Part shown: positions 1 through 5,369 of the stretch, piece after piece | Layout of the letters: every line of letters starts with the position of its first letter | Position numbering within the stretch: the first letter of the stretch is position 1 | From: Lachnospiraceae bacterium | Lineage (GTDB): Bacteria; Bacillota; Clostridia; Lachnospirales; Lachnospiraceae | Assembly (NCBI GenBank): GCA_004556655.1 | Contig: SFGF01000121.1 | Location: 1-5,726, forward strand | Length of the DNA stretch: 5,726 nucleotides | Direction of reading: 5' to 3' | Position numbers and translations under genes: made by a program | The notes under the pieces: generated by a model | Seen by the model: the letters and a program-made list of their open reading frames with translations, nothing else | What the model was told of the DNA's origin: nothing | Databases searched by the model: none

Positions 1-40
1 CGAGGGATATGGAAAATATGTATAGCTTCCCTATCCCTCG
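1..40 (-). terminator. Long hairpin at the window edge, possible terminator
   Basis: The bases form two 14-nt arms (CGAGGGATATGGAA and TTCCCTATCCCTCG) that pair except for one T:C mismatch, around a 12-nt loop. The GC-rich base of the stem is typical of a Rho-independent terminator. On the minus strand, the direction of the upstream fucosidase, any U-tract would lie beyond position 1 and cannot be seen. On the plus strand the hairpin is followed by TAAAAATG rather than a T-run, so a plus-strand terminator is unlikely. It could end the fucosidase operon or belong to a neighbouring repeat. Confidence 0.5.
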
Positions 41-105
41 TAAAAATGCAGTATTTATTATTATCAATTATTCTTCATGAAACAACCCTGTGGTATCTGT
101 TAAAC

Positions 106-250
106 GTGTTACTGTTCACTCTGTAACCAGTAACACACTTCGTAATGCACAGAAATGATGCAGAATGCATTATTTCGCGCCGTATGTCTCGGAATTTTCG
201 TTCTCACAGCCCGAAAACACCTCGCGGGATAGTGCCGTGTGAACAGTAAC
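106..250. repeat. Compact block of nested inverted repeats (MITE/REP-like or structured RNA)
   Basis: A perfect 12-bp inverted repeat bounds this block: GTTACTGTTCAC at 108-119 and GTGAACAGTAAC at 239-250. Inside and overlapping it are GTGTTACTG (106-114) with CAGTAACAC (128-136), TAATGCA (143-149) with TGCATTA (166-172), and TTTTCG (195-200) with CGAAAA (212-217). The right end abuts the fucosidase stop codon exactly, with no spacer. No reading frame in the block looks like a gene. Size, terminal inverted repeats and internal stems resemble small non-autonomous mobile elements or extragenic palindromic repeats. A structured 3' UTR is the alternative. No target-site duplication was confirmed. 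Confidence 0.55.
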
Positions 251-1477
251 TTAAAAATAACACTTCACCCCGGTAAGGTCCGGCTCTTCCTGTGCAAACC
301 GGATTTCAATTTTTTCCGTCTTCACTTCCGGAAAGACACAGATTGCTTTATGTCCCACTGTTGTTCCGCGATAAACTTCCAGTGCCATGTCAGAATAGCA
401 GGGATATCCGTATGCATAAATCGTAAATCCGTTCAGTTCTCTTCCTGTCAAAAGATTTTCCTGCAGCACTACATGATTTACCAGGCAGGGAGATGAAAAT
501 TCACAAAAATAACTGTTGCCTTCTTTTCTCACGGATGCCGGAATCGTATTTGCGAAACGCTCTTTTATTTCTTTACCAAACGCAAGCAGATTCTGGCAGT
601 CTTTTTCCGGGAGAAGTCCCCGTCTGTCCGGTCCGATATTGATGAGCAGATTGGCTCCCCGACCCACGGAATAATAATATAAGCCAAGCAATTCTTCCAC
701 ACTTTTTACGGTGTCCTCGTCTGAATCACTGTAAAACCAGTTTTCTTCCCGCATTCTGCAGTCACATTCCGCCGGCATATACACAAATTCGTCTAAAAGT
801 TCTTTTTTATCCGTCCGAACAGAAAAATCCAGAGCATTTACAATATTAAAGTTAGGTGATGGGGCAATTCCCAGTTCATTTCCAACCCATCTGGTATCCG
901 GATCCCACATATTAAAAATCAGGATTTCCGGCTGCATACCTCTGATTGCCTTGATGATCCGCTCCGTATCATAGGTATGATTCTCCGAACCGCATCCGTC
1001 AAACCAGAGATAATCAATTTTTCCGTAGTTTGTCAGAAGTTCACCAATCTGATTTATAAAATAATCATCATGCTCTTTGTCTGTCCGGTTTACCTCCTGA
1101 GCCTCCGCCGGTGAATAATATAACCCCACCTTTACATTATATTTTCTGCAGACATCTGTAAATTCTCTCACCACATCTCCCTGACCGTTTTTCCACGGAG
1201 TATTTTTCACAGAATAGTCTGTATAGGCTGTAGGCCAGTTTGCAAAACCGTCATGATGCTTACACACCAAAACCGCATATTTTGCCCCTGCTTCTGCAAT
1301 CGTCCGAATCCACTGCTCACAGTCCAACTGCGTCGGATTAAATGCAGATGCGTCCATCACCTTGCCATCCCAGTCTCTGTGTCCTTCATAAAATGTGCGT
1401 ATTCCAAAATGAAAAAACACACCAAATTCCCAATCCATAAATTCCAGTTTTCTTTTATCCGGTACTTTTTTCTGCAT
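251..1477 (-). CDS. Alpha-L-fucosidase, glycoside hydrolase family 29, cytoplasmic
   Basis: This 408-residue protein should release alpha-linked L-fucose from oligosaccharides by a retaining mechanism. It reads as a complete GH29 catalytic (beta/alpha)8 barrel. Visible signatures are HFG (23-25), KHHDGF (73-78), the GLYYSP strand (118-123), YLWFDG with candidate nucleophile Asp160, a PAE segment with Glu237 as a tentative acid/base, and NLLINIGPDRRG (277-288). The remaining ~100 residues look like the usual small beta-sandwich domain. There is no signal peptide or carbohydrate-binding module, so the substrate must be imported first. The ATG at 1477 is preceded by GGAGGG with a 7-nt spacer. 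That site lies in the last codons of the isomerase gene, whose stop is only 3 nt upstream, so translation is probably coupled. Linkage preference cannot be read from sequence alone. Confidence 0.93.
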   Translation of the reverse strand: MQKKVPDKRKLEFMDWEFGVFFHFGIRTFYEGHRDWDGKVMDASAFNPTQLDCEQWIRTIAEAGAKYAVLVCKHHDGFANWPTAYTDYSVKNTPWKNGQGDVVREFTDVCRKYNVKVGLYYSPAEAQEVNRTDKEHDDYFINQIGELLTNYGKIDYLWFDGCGSENHTYDTERIIKAIRGMQPEILIFNMWDPDTRWVGNELGIAPSPNFNIVNALDFSVRTDKKELLDEFVYMPAECDCRMREENWFYSDSDEDTVKSVEELLGLYYYSVGRGANLLINIGPDRRGLLPEKDCQNLLAFGKEIKERFANTIPASVRKEGNSYFCEFSSPCLVNHVVLQENLLTGRELNGFTIYAYGYPCYSDMALEVYRGTTVGHKAICVFPEVKTEKIEIRFAQEEPDLTGVKCYF

Positions 1478-1480
1478 AAT

Positions 1481-2371
1481 TCAACCCTCCATAAACATTT
1501 TCGTCAGCCACTTTCCACTCTCAAAGGCTCTTTTTAAAAAGTTATCCACATCTTCCTGTCCACAGGAGACTTCCAATACTAACGGAAGCTGATATGCCGA
1601 CTGCGCAAGTGCTTTCATAACTGCTTTCCACAGAATCGTTCCATCTCCCGGAAGCATATGCATATCGCATGCTCCATAGTTATCGTGCAGATGTATGGAA
1701 AAAATACGTTCTCCGTACTTTCTTATCAGCTCTTCCAATTTCTCTCTCCAGACCATGTATCCATGTCCTGCATCCAGACAGAATCCCAAAAACTCAGCGG
1801 AGTATTGCGACATTACCCAATCCCACTGCTCCAGCATATCTTCTTTGGGCTGGTCAAAAAGATTCTCCAGACAGATTTTTACACCTTTTTCCAGACAGTA
1901 CGGCTGAAGCTCATCCATGGATTTTTTTACACTACTATAAAATTCCGTCCGATTTTTCTCATCTTCCCGAAACGAAATATAAGGTACATAAAGATGCAGG
2001 ACAATCTCCGATGCTCCTATACAGGAAGCAAGATCTACCCGGTTTTTAATAAGCTCCACTCCGGCCCTGCGGTTATATTCCCACCCGGAGGTATAATCTT
2101 TTCTATAATGACCTTTCATGACGCCTGTATCTCTCCTGGATCCTTTACTGGCATGGAGGGATTTCGCTTTCAGCCCATACTTGTCCATCCATTCTCTGAT
2201 CTGTTTCATCTCATACTGAGAATACAGATAATCGCCATCCCATTCGTGGCACCAGTGAATATGGGTAAATCCTGCTTCCGCCACTTTTTTCAACATCTGT
2301 TCTATATCTTCCAGTTTCTCCGATTCTCCTGCAAAATCTGTCGCAATCGCAAGTTCTGGTTCTCTCATCAT
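1481..2371 (-). CDS. Sugar phosphate isomerase/epimerase-like TIM-barrel protein (xylose isomerase-like/AP endonuclease 2 fold)
   Basis: This 296-residue protein belongs to the broad family of metal-dependent sugar isomerases, epimerases and related enzymes. The expected ligand pattern of the fold is present: Glu169 in CLEN, Asp200 and His203 in CLDAGH, His227 and/or His229 in SIHLHDN, and Glu267 in VLEVS. The N-terminal strands (ELAIATDF, FTHIHWCHEW, KAKSLHA) fit the barrel order. The substrate is not determinable; an isomerisation or epimerisation step on a sugar released by or accompanying the fucosidase is plausible. Two adjacent ATGs (2371 and 2368) follow AAGGAGGAGCAG, giving 5- or 8-nt spacers from AGGAGG. 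I keep the first, although the second is equally credible. It is first in a two-gene operon with the fucosidase, 3 nt upstream of it, and sits behind a candidate promoter at 2448-2476. Confidence 0.85.
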   Translation of the reverse strand: MMREPELAIATDFAGESEKLEDIEQMLKKVAEAGFTHIHWCHEWDGDYLYSQYEMKQIREWMDKYGLKAKSLHASKGSRRDTGVMKGHYRKDYTSGWEYNRRAGVELIKNRVDLASCIGASEIVLHLYVPYISFREDEKNRTEFYSSVKKSMDELQPYCLEKGVKICLENLFDQPKEDMLEQWDWVMSQYSAEFLGFCLDAGHGYMVWREKLEELIRKYGERIFSIHLHDNYGACDMHMLPGDGTILWKAVMKALAQSAYQLPLVLEVSCGQEDVDNFLKRAFESGKWLTKMFMEG

Positions 2372-2422
2372 CTGCTCCTCCTTTTCCTGTAATCCTGATT
2401 AACAATTCAAAATCCAGATTCC

Positions 2423-2453
2423 ACCATACATACATGGTATTTATTCCATGGTA
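2423..2453 (-). promoter_or_regulatory. Operator-like repeats overlapping the -10 of the isomerase-fucosidase promoter
   Basis: Two direct copies of CATGGTA lie at 2433-2439 and 2447-2453, starting 14 bp apart. ACCAT (2423-2427) is an inverted partner of ATGGT (2434-2438) across 6 bp, and CCATGG (2446-2451) is itself palindromic. The cluster overlaps and lies just downstream of the candidate -10 element, where a repressor would block transcription. A substrate-responsive regulator is inferred; none is encoded in this window. Confidence 0.35.
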
Positions 2454-2476
2454 CCGCAAAAAAATCACTGCTTCAA
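2448..2476 (-). promoter_or_regulatory. Candidate sigma-A promoter of the isomerase-fucosidase operon
   Basis: Reading the minus strand, TTGAAG (2471-2476) and TACCAT (2448-2453) are separated by exactly 17 bp, and each matches four of six consensus bases. The site is downstream of the terminator at 2526-2574 and about 77 bp upstream of the isomerase start, so an independent promoter is expected here. The spacer contains a T7 run. The core sites are only moderate matches. Confidence 0.45.
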
Positions 2477-2525
2477 TAGACAAAACCATTGTTTTCAGTG
2501 GACATTTTACTCATAGCATTTCAGG

Positions 2526-2574
2526 ATAAAAAATAAAAGGAGAGGGTTTCTCAAAGTAAACCTGTCTCCCTTTA
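2526..2574 (-). terminator. Rho-independent terminator after the PMI remnant unit
   Basis: On the minus strand the arm AAAGGGAGACAGGTTT pairs imperfectly, with two bulged or unpaired bases, with AAACCCTCTCCTTT across a short loop. It is followed at once by a U-rich tract (UUUUAUUUUUU). It begins 6 nt after the stop codon of the small remnant at 2580. This placement supports the view that a real gene once ended there, and it separates that unit from the fucosidase operon. Confidence 0.75.
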
Positions 2575-2579
2575 CCATG

Positions 2580-2669
2580 TTATCCCAGCAACTCCTGCCA
2601 CCGTTTATTATCTTTGAGAAAATCATACGTTTCCTCATCTCTGAAACATTTCAACAACGTTTCCCGCAT
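2580..2669 (-). pseudogene. Short 3' remnant of an unidentified gene downstream of the PMI remnant
   Basis: A 29-codon frame starts at ATG 2669 and stops with TAA at 2580-2582, directly in front of a terminator. Its composition is protein-like (MRETLLKCF, DEETYDFLKD, RWQELLG), amphipathic and charged. The frame stays open upstream through VFWVNLLKK to a stop overlapping the end of the PMI remnant. A good ribosome site (AGGAG) follows the PMI stop, but no ATG or usable in-frame start lies at normal distance; the ATG is about 30 nt away. The likeliest reading is a gene that kept its ribosome site and 3' end but lost most of the middle. I do not recognise the family. It could instead be a genuine 29-residue peptide. 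Confidence 0.4.
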
Positions 2670-2703
2670 TTTTTTCAGTAAATTAACCCAAAATACTTCT
2701 CCT

Positions 2704-3471
2704 CTATCTTACGGAAGCCGCAATAATTCCCACCGGATGTCCCTCAGATGCGCCCGTAGGATTGATCCTGTATGACCCGACAGATGCCGGAATAATAAAC
2801 GTTTCCGCATAATGAACTTCAAAAGGTTCAAAACTGTCCGTAGGACTTTCAATAACTGCTTTTTCCCCTTCTATGATATTCAGCACATGGACACTGTCAC
2901 TTGTCTGACAAACCACTGGTTTCGTCAGCATATATCGGTAGGTGTCAATAAATTCTCTTTGATGGAGTCCGGTTCTCTCCACCAGGATTCCCTCTTCTTC
3001 CCTGACGGTGACTTCCTGATGAATCAGATTATTTTCCACCCATGACGTTGTTCTGTCCCACTGTATATTACTGATTCCATGATCTATATGTGTCGGTCTG
3101 GGCATTCCATCCAGTCCTACCCGTCCCCAGTCCCACATTTTAAAAGTAAAAATATAAGGGGTAGCACTGATTTCCAAAACTAAAGTATTCGCACCGGAAC
3201 AATGAACCGTTCCTGCCGGAATCAATACATGGTCATGCTTTTTCACCGGAATTTTGTTCACATAGTCTTCTGCCGGAAAATGATATCCTTCTTTTTCTGC
3301 TTTCCGTAAATCGGCCTCCATCTCTTCCGGCTTTATTCCTTCTTTCACTCCCAGATAGACATGTGCATCTTCCTCACAATCGAGAATATAATAACTTTTA
3401 TCCTGAGTGTAATTCATTCCGAAAACATCCTGAATATACTCTGTCAATGGGTGCACCTGCAGAGAAAGATT
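2704..3471 (-). pseudogene. Class I mannose-6-phosphate isomerase, N-terminally truncated remnant
   Basis: The intact enzyme interconverts mannose 6-phosphate and fructose 6-phosphate using a metal held in a cupin. The readable frame begins NLSLQVHP, the conserved zinc-binding Gln/His motif, directly after an in-frame TAG (3472-3474). Everything N-terminal to that motif is absent; in the longer Firmicute/Bacteroidetes homologues that would be a large part of the protein. The GTG at 3456 sits inside the motif and has no convincing ribosome site. Downstream, LIPAGTVHC supplies the late His motif, and the C-terminal cupin ends naturally in GIIAASVR. At the third ligand position, where homologues such as B. 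subtilis ManA (GKTECWYI) carry Glu, this copy reads TQDKSYYIL. Truncation plus ligand loss indicates an inactive relic, though the rest of the frame is uninterrupted. Confidence 0.82.
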
Positions 3472-3511
3472 CTACATTGTTTTTTAGTTACTTCCGCTAT
3501 TTTTTCAGTGA

Positions 3512-3527
3512 AAATCTATGTAGATTT
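3512..3527. repeat. Short perfect palindrome near the PMI truncation point
   Basis: AAATCTA and TAGATTT are perfect inverted copies around a 2-nt centre. They lie between the HD-gene terminator and the truncated start of the PMI remnant. The site could be a protein-binding palindrome or a scar feature; nothing in the sequence decides. The rest of 3472-3542 contains no gene. Confidence 0.35.
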
Positions 3528-3542
3528 ATAAGCTCTTCATTT

Positions 3543-3598
3543 AAGAAAAAAGATATCCCGTGAAAATCCGTGCTCTTCAGCACATGATTTTTCACGGG
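3543..3598 (-). terminator. Strong terminator hairpin after the HD-domain gene, probably bidirectional
   Basis: The arms CCCGTGAAAATC...GTGCT and AGCAC...GATTTTTCACGGG pair with small internal bulges around CTTC (stem 3557-3598). On the minus strand the stem is followed by ATATCTTTTTTCTT, a good U-tract, about 50 nt after the HD gene stop. The plus side also has a T-rich run (CATTCTTTTTCC), so it could stop transcription both ways. Confidence 0.85.
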
Positions 3599-3651
3599 AC
3601 ATTCTTTTTCCTTTAATATTCGCCTATTATGGGGTGCAAAAGGATAGCTTC

Positions 3652-4230
3652 CTACGCCATGGCTTCCTGAATCTCAGATTCACAGGAACGCATTGCATAG
3701 ATGGTTTTCTGGATCAGGTCACTCAGATCCCAGCCCAGCATATCCGCACCCCTTTGTATCACTTCTCTGGAGCATCCGGCGGCAAAATTACTGCTCTTAT
3801 ATTTCTTTTTCACCGATTTCACTTCCATATCCTGTACACTTTTGGACGGACGCATAAGAGCCACCGCACCAATCAAACCTGTCAATTCGTCCACCGCATA
3901 CAGAACTTTCTCCATTTCATGTTCCGGTTTCACATCCACCGTCAGCGCATATCCGTGGCTGCACACCGCATGGATAATGTCCTCACTCACTCCTGCTTCT
4001 CTCAGGAGTTCCGGAGCTTTGATACAATGTTGTTCCGGAAACTGTTCAAAATCAATATCATGAAGTAAGCCCACGATTCCCCAGTATTCCTCTTCTTCCT
4101 GATAACCAAGCTCTTTTGCAAACCATTTCATAACCCCTTCCACCGTCAGTGCATGCTGAATATGAAATCTATCCTGATTATACTTTTTTAGCAGTTTAAA
4201 TGCTTCCTCTCTTGTAATCTGTTTTTCCAT
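3652..4230 (-). CDS. HD-domain (HDIG-type) phosphohydrolase-like protein
   Basis: This is a complete 192-residue single-domain protein of the HD metal-dependent phosphohydrolase superfamily. Its pattern is His26 (RFHIQHALTVE), His57-Asp58 (LLHDID), His87 and His92 (IIHAVCSHG) and Asp114 (AVDELTG), which fits the metal-binding set. Homologues of this length are common in Clostridia and are usually annotated as HDIG-domain proteins of unknown substrate; nucleotide or phosphoester hydrolysis is family inference. There is no signal peptide or membrane segment. The ATG at 4230 has AGAAGGGAG upstream with a ~10-nt spacer. The gene begins 21 nt after the stop of the TtcA fragment, so it may be read from the same transcript, and it ends at a strong hairpin. 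It is one of the few undamaged genes between 2500 and 5726. Confidence 0.88.
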   Translation of the reverse strand: MEKQITREEAFKLLKKYNQDRFHIQHALTVEGVMKWFAKELGYQEEEEYWGIVGLLHDIDFEQFPEQHCIKAPELLREAGVSEDIIHAVCSHGYALTVDVKPEHEMEKVLYAVDELTGLIGAVALMRPSKSVQDMEVKSVKKKYKSSNFAAGCSREVIQRGADMLGWDLSDLIQKTIYAMRSCESEIQEAMA

Positions 4231-4251
4231 AATAATATTGCTCCCTTCTGT

Positions 4252-4515
4252 TCATTTTTCATAGTCATCAAGGAAATTGTAATATTCCCCATCCTTATGG
4301 TAACCGATAACGGTCCGGAGATTGATGTTGTGAACGCTTTTAAATATATTATTTTCAATCACATCATCAAAATGATGTCCCAAGGCTATTTTATTACATC
4401 CCAGATGTTTTGCCTGAGAATAGAGATATCCTCTTCTCATACGGGCACACAAATAACAAGGATTTTTATCAATCTCTGCCACTATATTAAAAATATCACT
4501 TTCAAATACCGGCAG
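4252..4515 (-). pseudogene. Central fragment of a TtcA-family tRNA 2-thiocytidine synthetase (PP-loop)
   Basis: TtcA enzymes thiolate cytidine 32 of tRNA, using an N-terminal PP-loop (SGGKDS) to bind ATP and paired CxxC motifs to bind an iron-sulfur cluster. This frame keeps only the middle: LPVFESDIFNIV, NPCYLCARMRRGYLY with its CxxC, and CNKIALGHHFDDVIE. The PP-loop half is missing, the second cysteine pair is missing, and after DDVIE the family similarity stops. A tail of about 33 residues (NNIFKSVHNIN...FLDDYEK) continues in frame to a TGA but does not look like TtcA. The frame is open from 4533; its first visible start is GTG at 4482 without a clear ribosome site. Deletions on both sides best explain it. 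It cannot be catalytically competent. Confidence 0.75.
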
Positions 4516-4557
4516 CTCATGCAGTAAATTTTCCTACAGGAATATTTACTGCATGAG
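4516..4557. repeat. 20-bp-arm fold-back palindrome at a gene junction
   Basis: The left arm (4516-4535) and right arm (4538-4557) are inverted copies matching at 19 of 20 positions, with a 2-nt centre. The right arm is ordinary rhodanese coding sequence (PHAVNIP). The left arm is its mirror copy and carries the last rhodanese codons and the TGA. There is no T-run on either side, so it is not a normal terminator. It coincides with the switch from rhodanese to TtcA sequence. Confidence 0.85.
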
Positions 4558-4681
4558 GAATAGTGTTTCTATTATAATCCTCCTCTTTTCTAATATCAAC
4601 AATTGTAATGGTATGCGGTTCTATTTTTTCTATCTCTGTTATTGCTATGGATTTCATATGTTGTTTTATATCACTGTCCAT
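4517..4681 (-). pseudogene. Rhodanese-like domain protein, 5' fragment
   Basis: A 54-codon frame starts at ATG 4681, 25 nt after the metI stop, and ends at TGA 4517-4519. Residues 25-52 (ITIVDIRKEEDYNRNTIPHA and on to VNIPVG) match the opening of a rhodanese fold: the beta strand with conserved Asp-Ile-Arg, then the HIPxAxNIP-like motif. A full domain is about 100 residues and carries its catalytic Cys in a CxxxxR loop further on, so this fragment has no active site. The stop arises in an inverted duplication of its own sequence. The ribosome site is weak (TGGGGAT, 9-nt spacer). Its place after metI suggests a sulfur-metabolism operon; sulfur transfer is inferred for the intact ancestor only. 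Confidence 0.72.
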
Positions 4682-4706
4682 TATTTTAATCCCCATTCGT
4701 TTCTAT

Positions 4707-5369
4707 CTATGCCCTGCGCTTATCCACTTTTTTCGATAACAACATACCCAGCCCTTGCAAAATCTGCACAAGAAGTACCAGGATAACGATCGTTACGATC
4801 ATAACATCCGTCTGATATCGATAATAACCATACCGGATGGCAATATCTCCCAGCCCTCCGCCGCCAACTACTCCAGCCATTGCGGAATATCCGAGAATGG
4901 TACCTATAGCAATGGTAACTCCTACCAACAATGATGTTCTGGCTTCCGCCAATAGAACTTTCCATATAATCTGCGCTGTTCCTGCTCCCATACTCATAGC
5001 TGCTTCTATCACACCACTATCCACTTCTTTCAAAGACGATTCCACCATTCGTGCAATAAAAGGAGCCGCAGCAATAACAAGAGGAACTATTGTGCCGCTT
5101 GGACCATAGCTTTTTCCGACTATTGCCTTCGTTATTGGTATTACAAGAATTAACAGAATCAGAAACGGAATACTTCTGATCAAATTCACGATAAAGTCCA
5201 ATATCTTATAAATAAAACTGTTGGGACAAATACCTTCTTTATCTGTCACCGCCAGTAAAATACCCATAGGTAATCCAAGAATATAGCCAAACAGAGTAGA
5301 AAGCAGTGTCATATAAAGAGTATCTGCCGTACCCTCTGCCAACATAATAACCATGTCTTTACTCCACAT
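4707..5369 (-). CDS. metI: Methionine-type ABC transporter permease MetI
   Basis: This 220-residue integral membrane protein should form the dimeric channel of a methionine uptake ABC transporter with MetN and a MetQ-type lipoprotein. About five hydrophobic spans are visible: near residues 17-41, 55-82, 94-110, 146-168 and 188-210. The EAA cytoplasmic coupling motif is at 122-142 (EAAMSMGAGTAQIIWKV). The family hallmark VGGGGLGDIAIRYGYYRYQ is at 168-186. Length is normal for MetI and no defects are visible. The start at 5369 has AGGAG with a 7-nt spacer and overlaps the end of metN by 11 nt, implying coupled translation. Related permeases carry other sulfur compounds or unusual amino acids, so methionine is the default rather than a proven substrate. 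MetQ is not in the window. Confidence 0.92.
   Translation of the reverse strand: MWSKDMVIMLAEGTADTLYMTLLSTLFGYILGLPMGILLAVTDKEGICPNSFIYKILDFIVNLIRSIPFLILLILVIPITKAIVGKSYGPSGTIVPLVIAAAPFIARMVESSLKEVDSGVIEAAMSMGAGTAQIIWKVLLAEARTSLLVGVTIAIGTILGYSAMAGVVGGGGLGDIAIRYGYYRYQTDVMIVTIVILVLLVQILQGLGMLLSKKVDKRRA

Noticed and set aside
106..250. CRISPR array or riboswitch
   Set aside because: There are no regularly spaced direct repeats of constant length, and the block lies downstream of a gene rather than in a leader; no known aptamer core was recognised.
1658..2392. Plus-strand 244-residue open frame
   Set aside because: It lies wholly opposite the isomerase gene, is rich in Phe, His, Ile and Ser as expected of an antisense frame, and has no recognisable motif or ribosome site.
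2211..2489. Minus-strand 92-residue open frame covering the isomerase start
   Set aside because: It runs through the promoter, the ribosome site and the first codons of the real gene in another frame, and shows no family similarity.
3634..4068. Plus-strand frames opposite the HD gene
   Set aside because: The HD gene has a full set of metal-binding motifs and a good ribosome site on the minus strand; the opposite frames have none.
4516..4557. Reading the palindrome as an ordinary terminator
   Set aside because: No U-tract follows on either strand, and the sequence is coding for a conserved rhodanese motif on one arm.
4297..4786. Plus-strand frames across the TtcA and rhodanese remnants
   Set aside because: They are low-complexity, Phe/Tyr/Ile-rich antisense translations, whereas the minus strand shows clear family motifs in the same bases.
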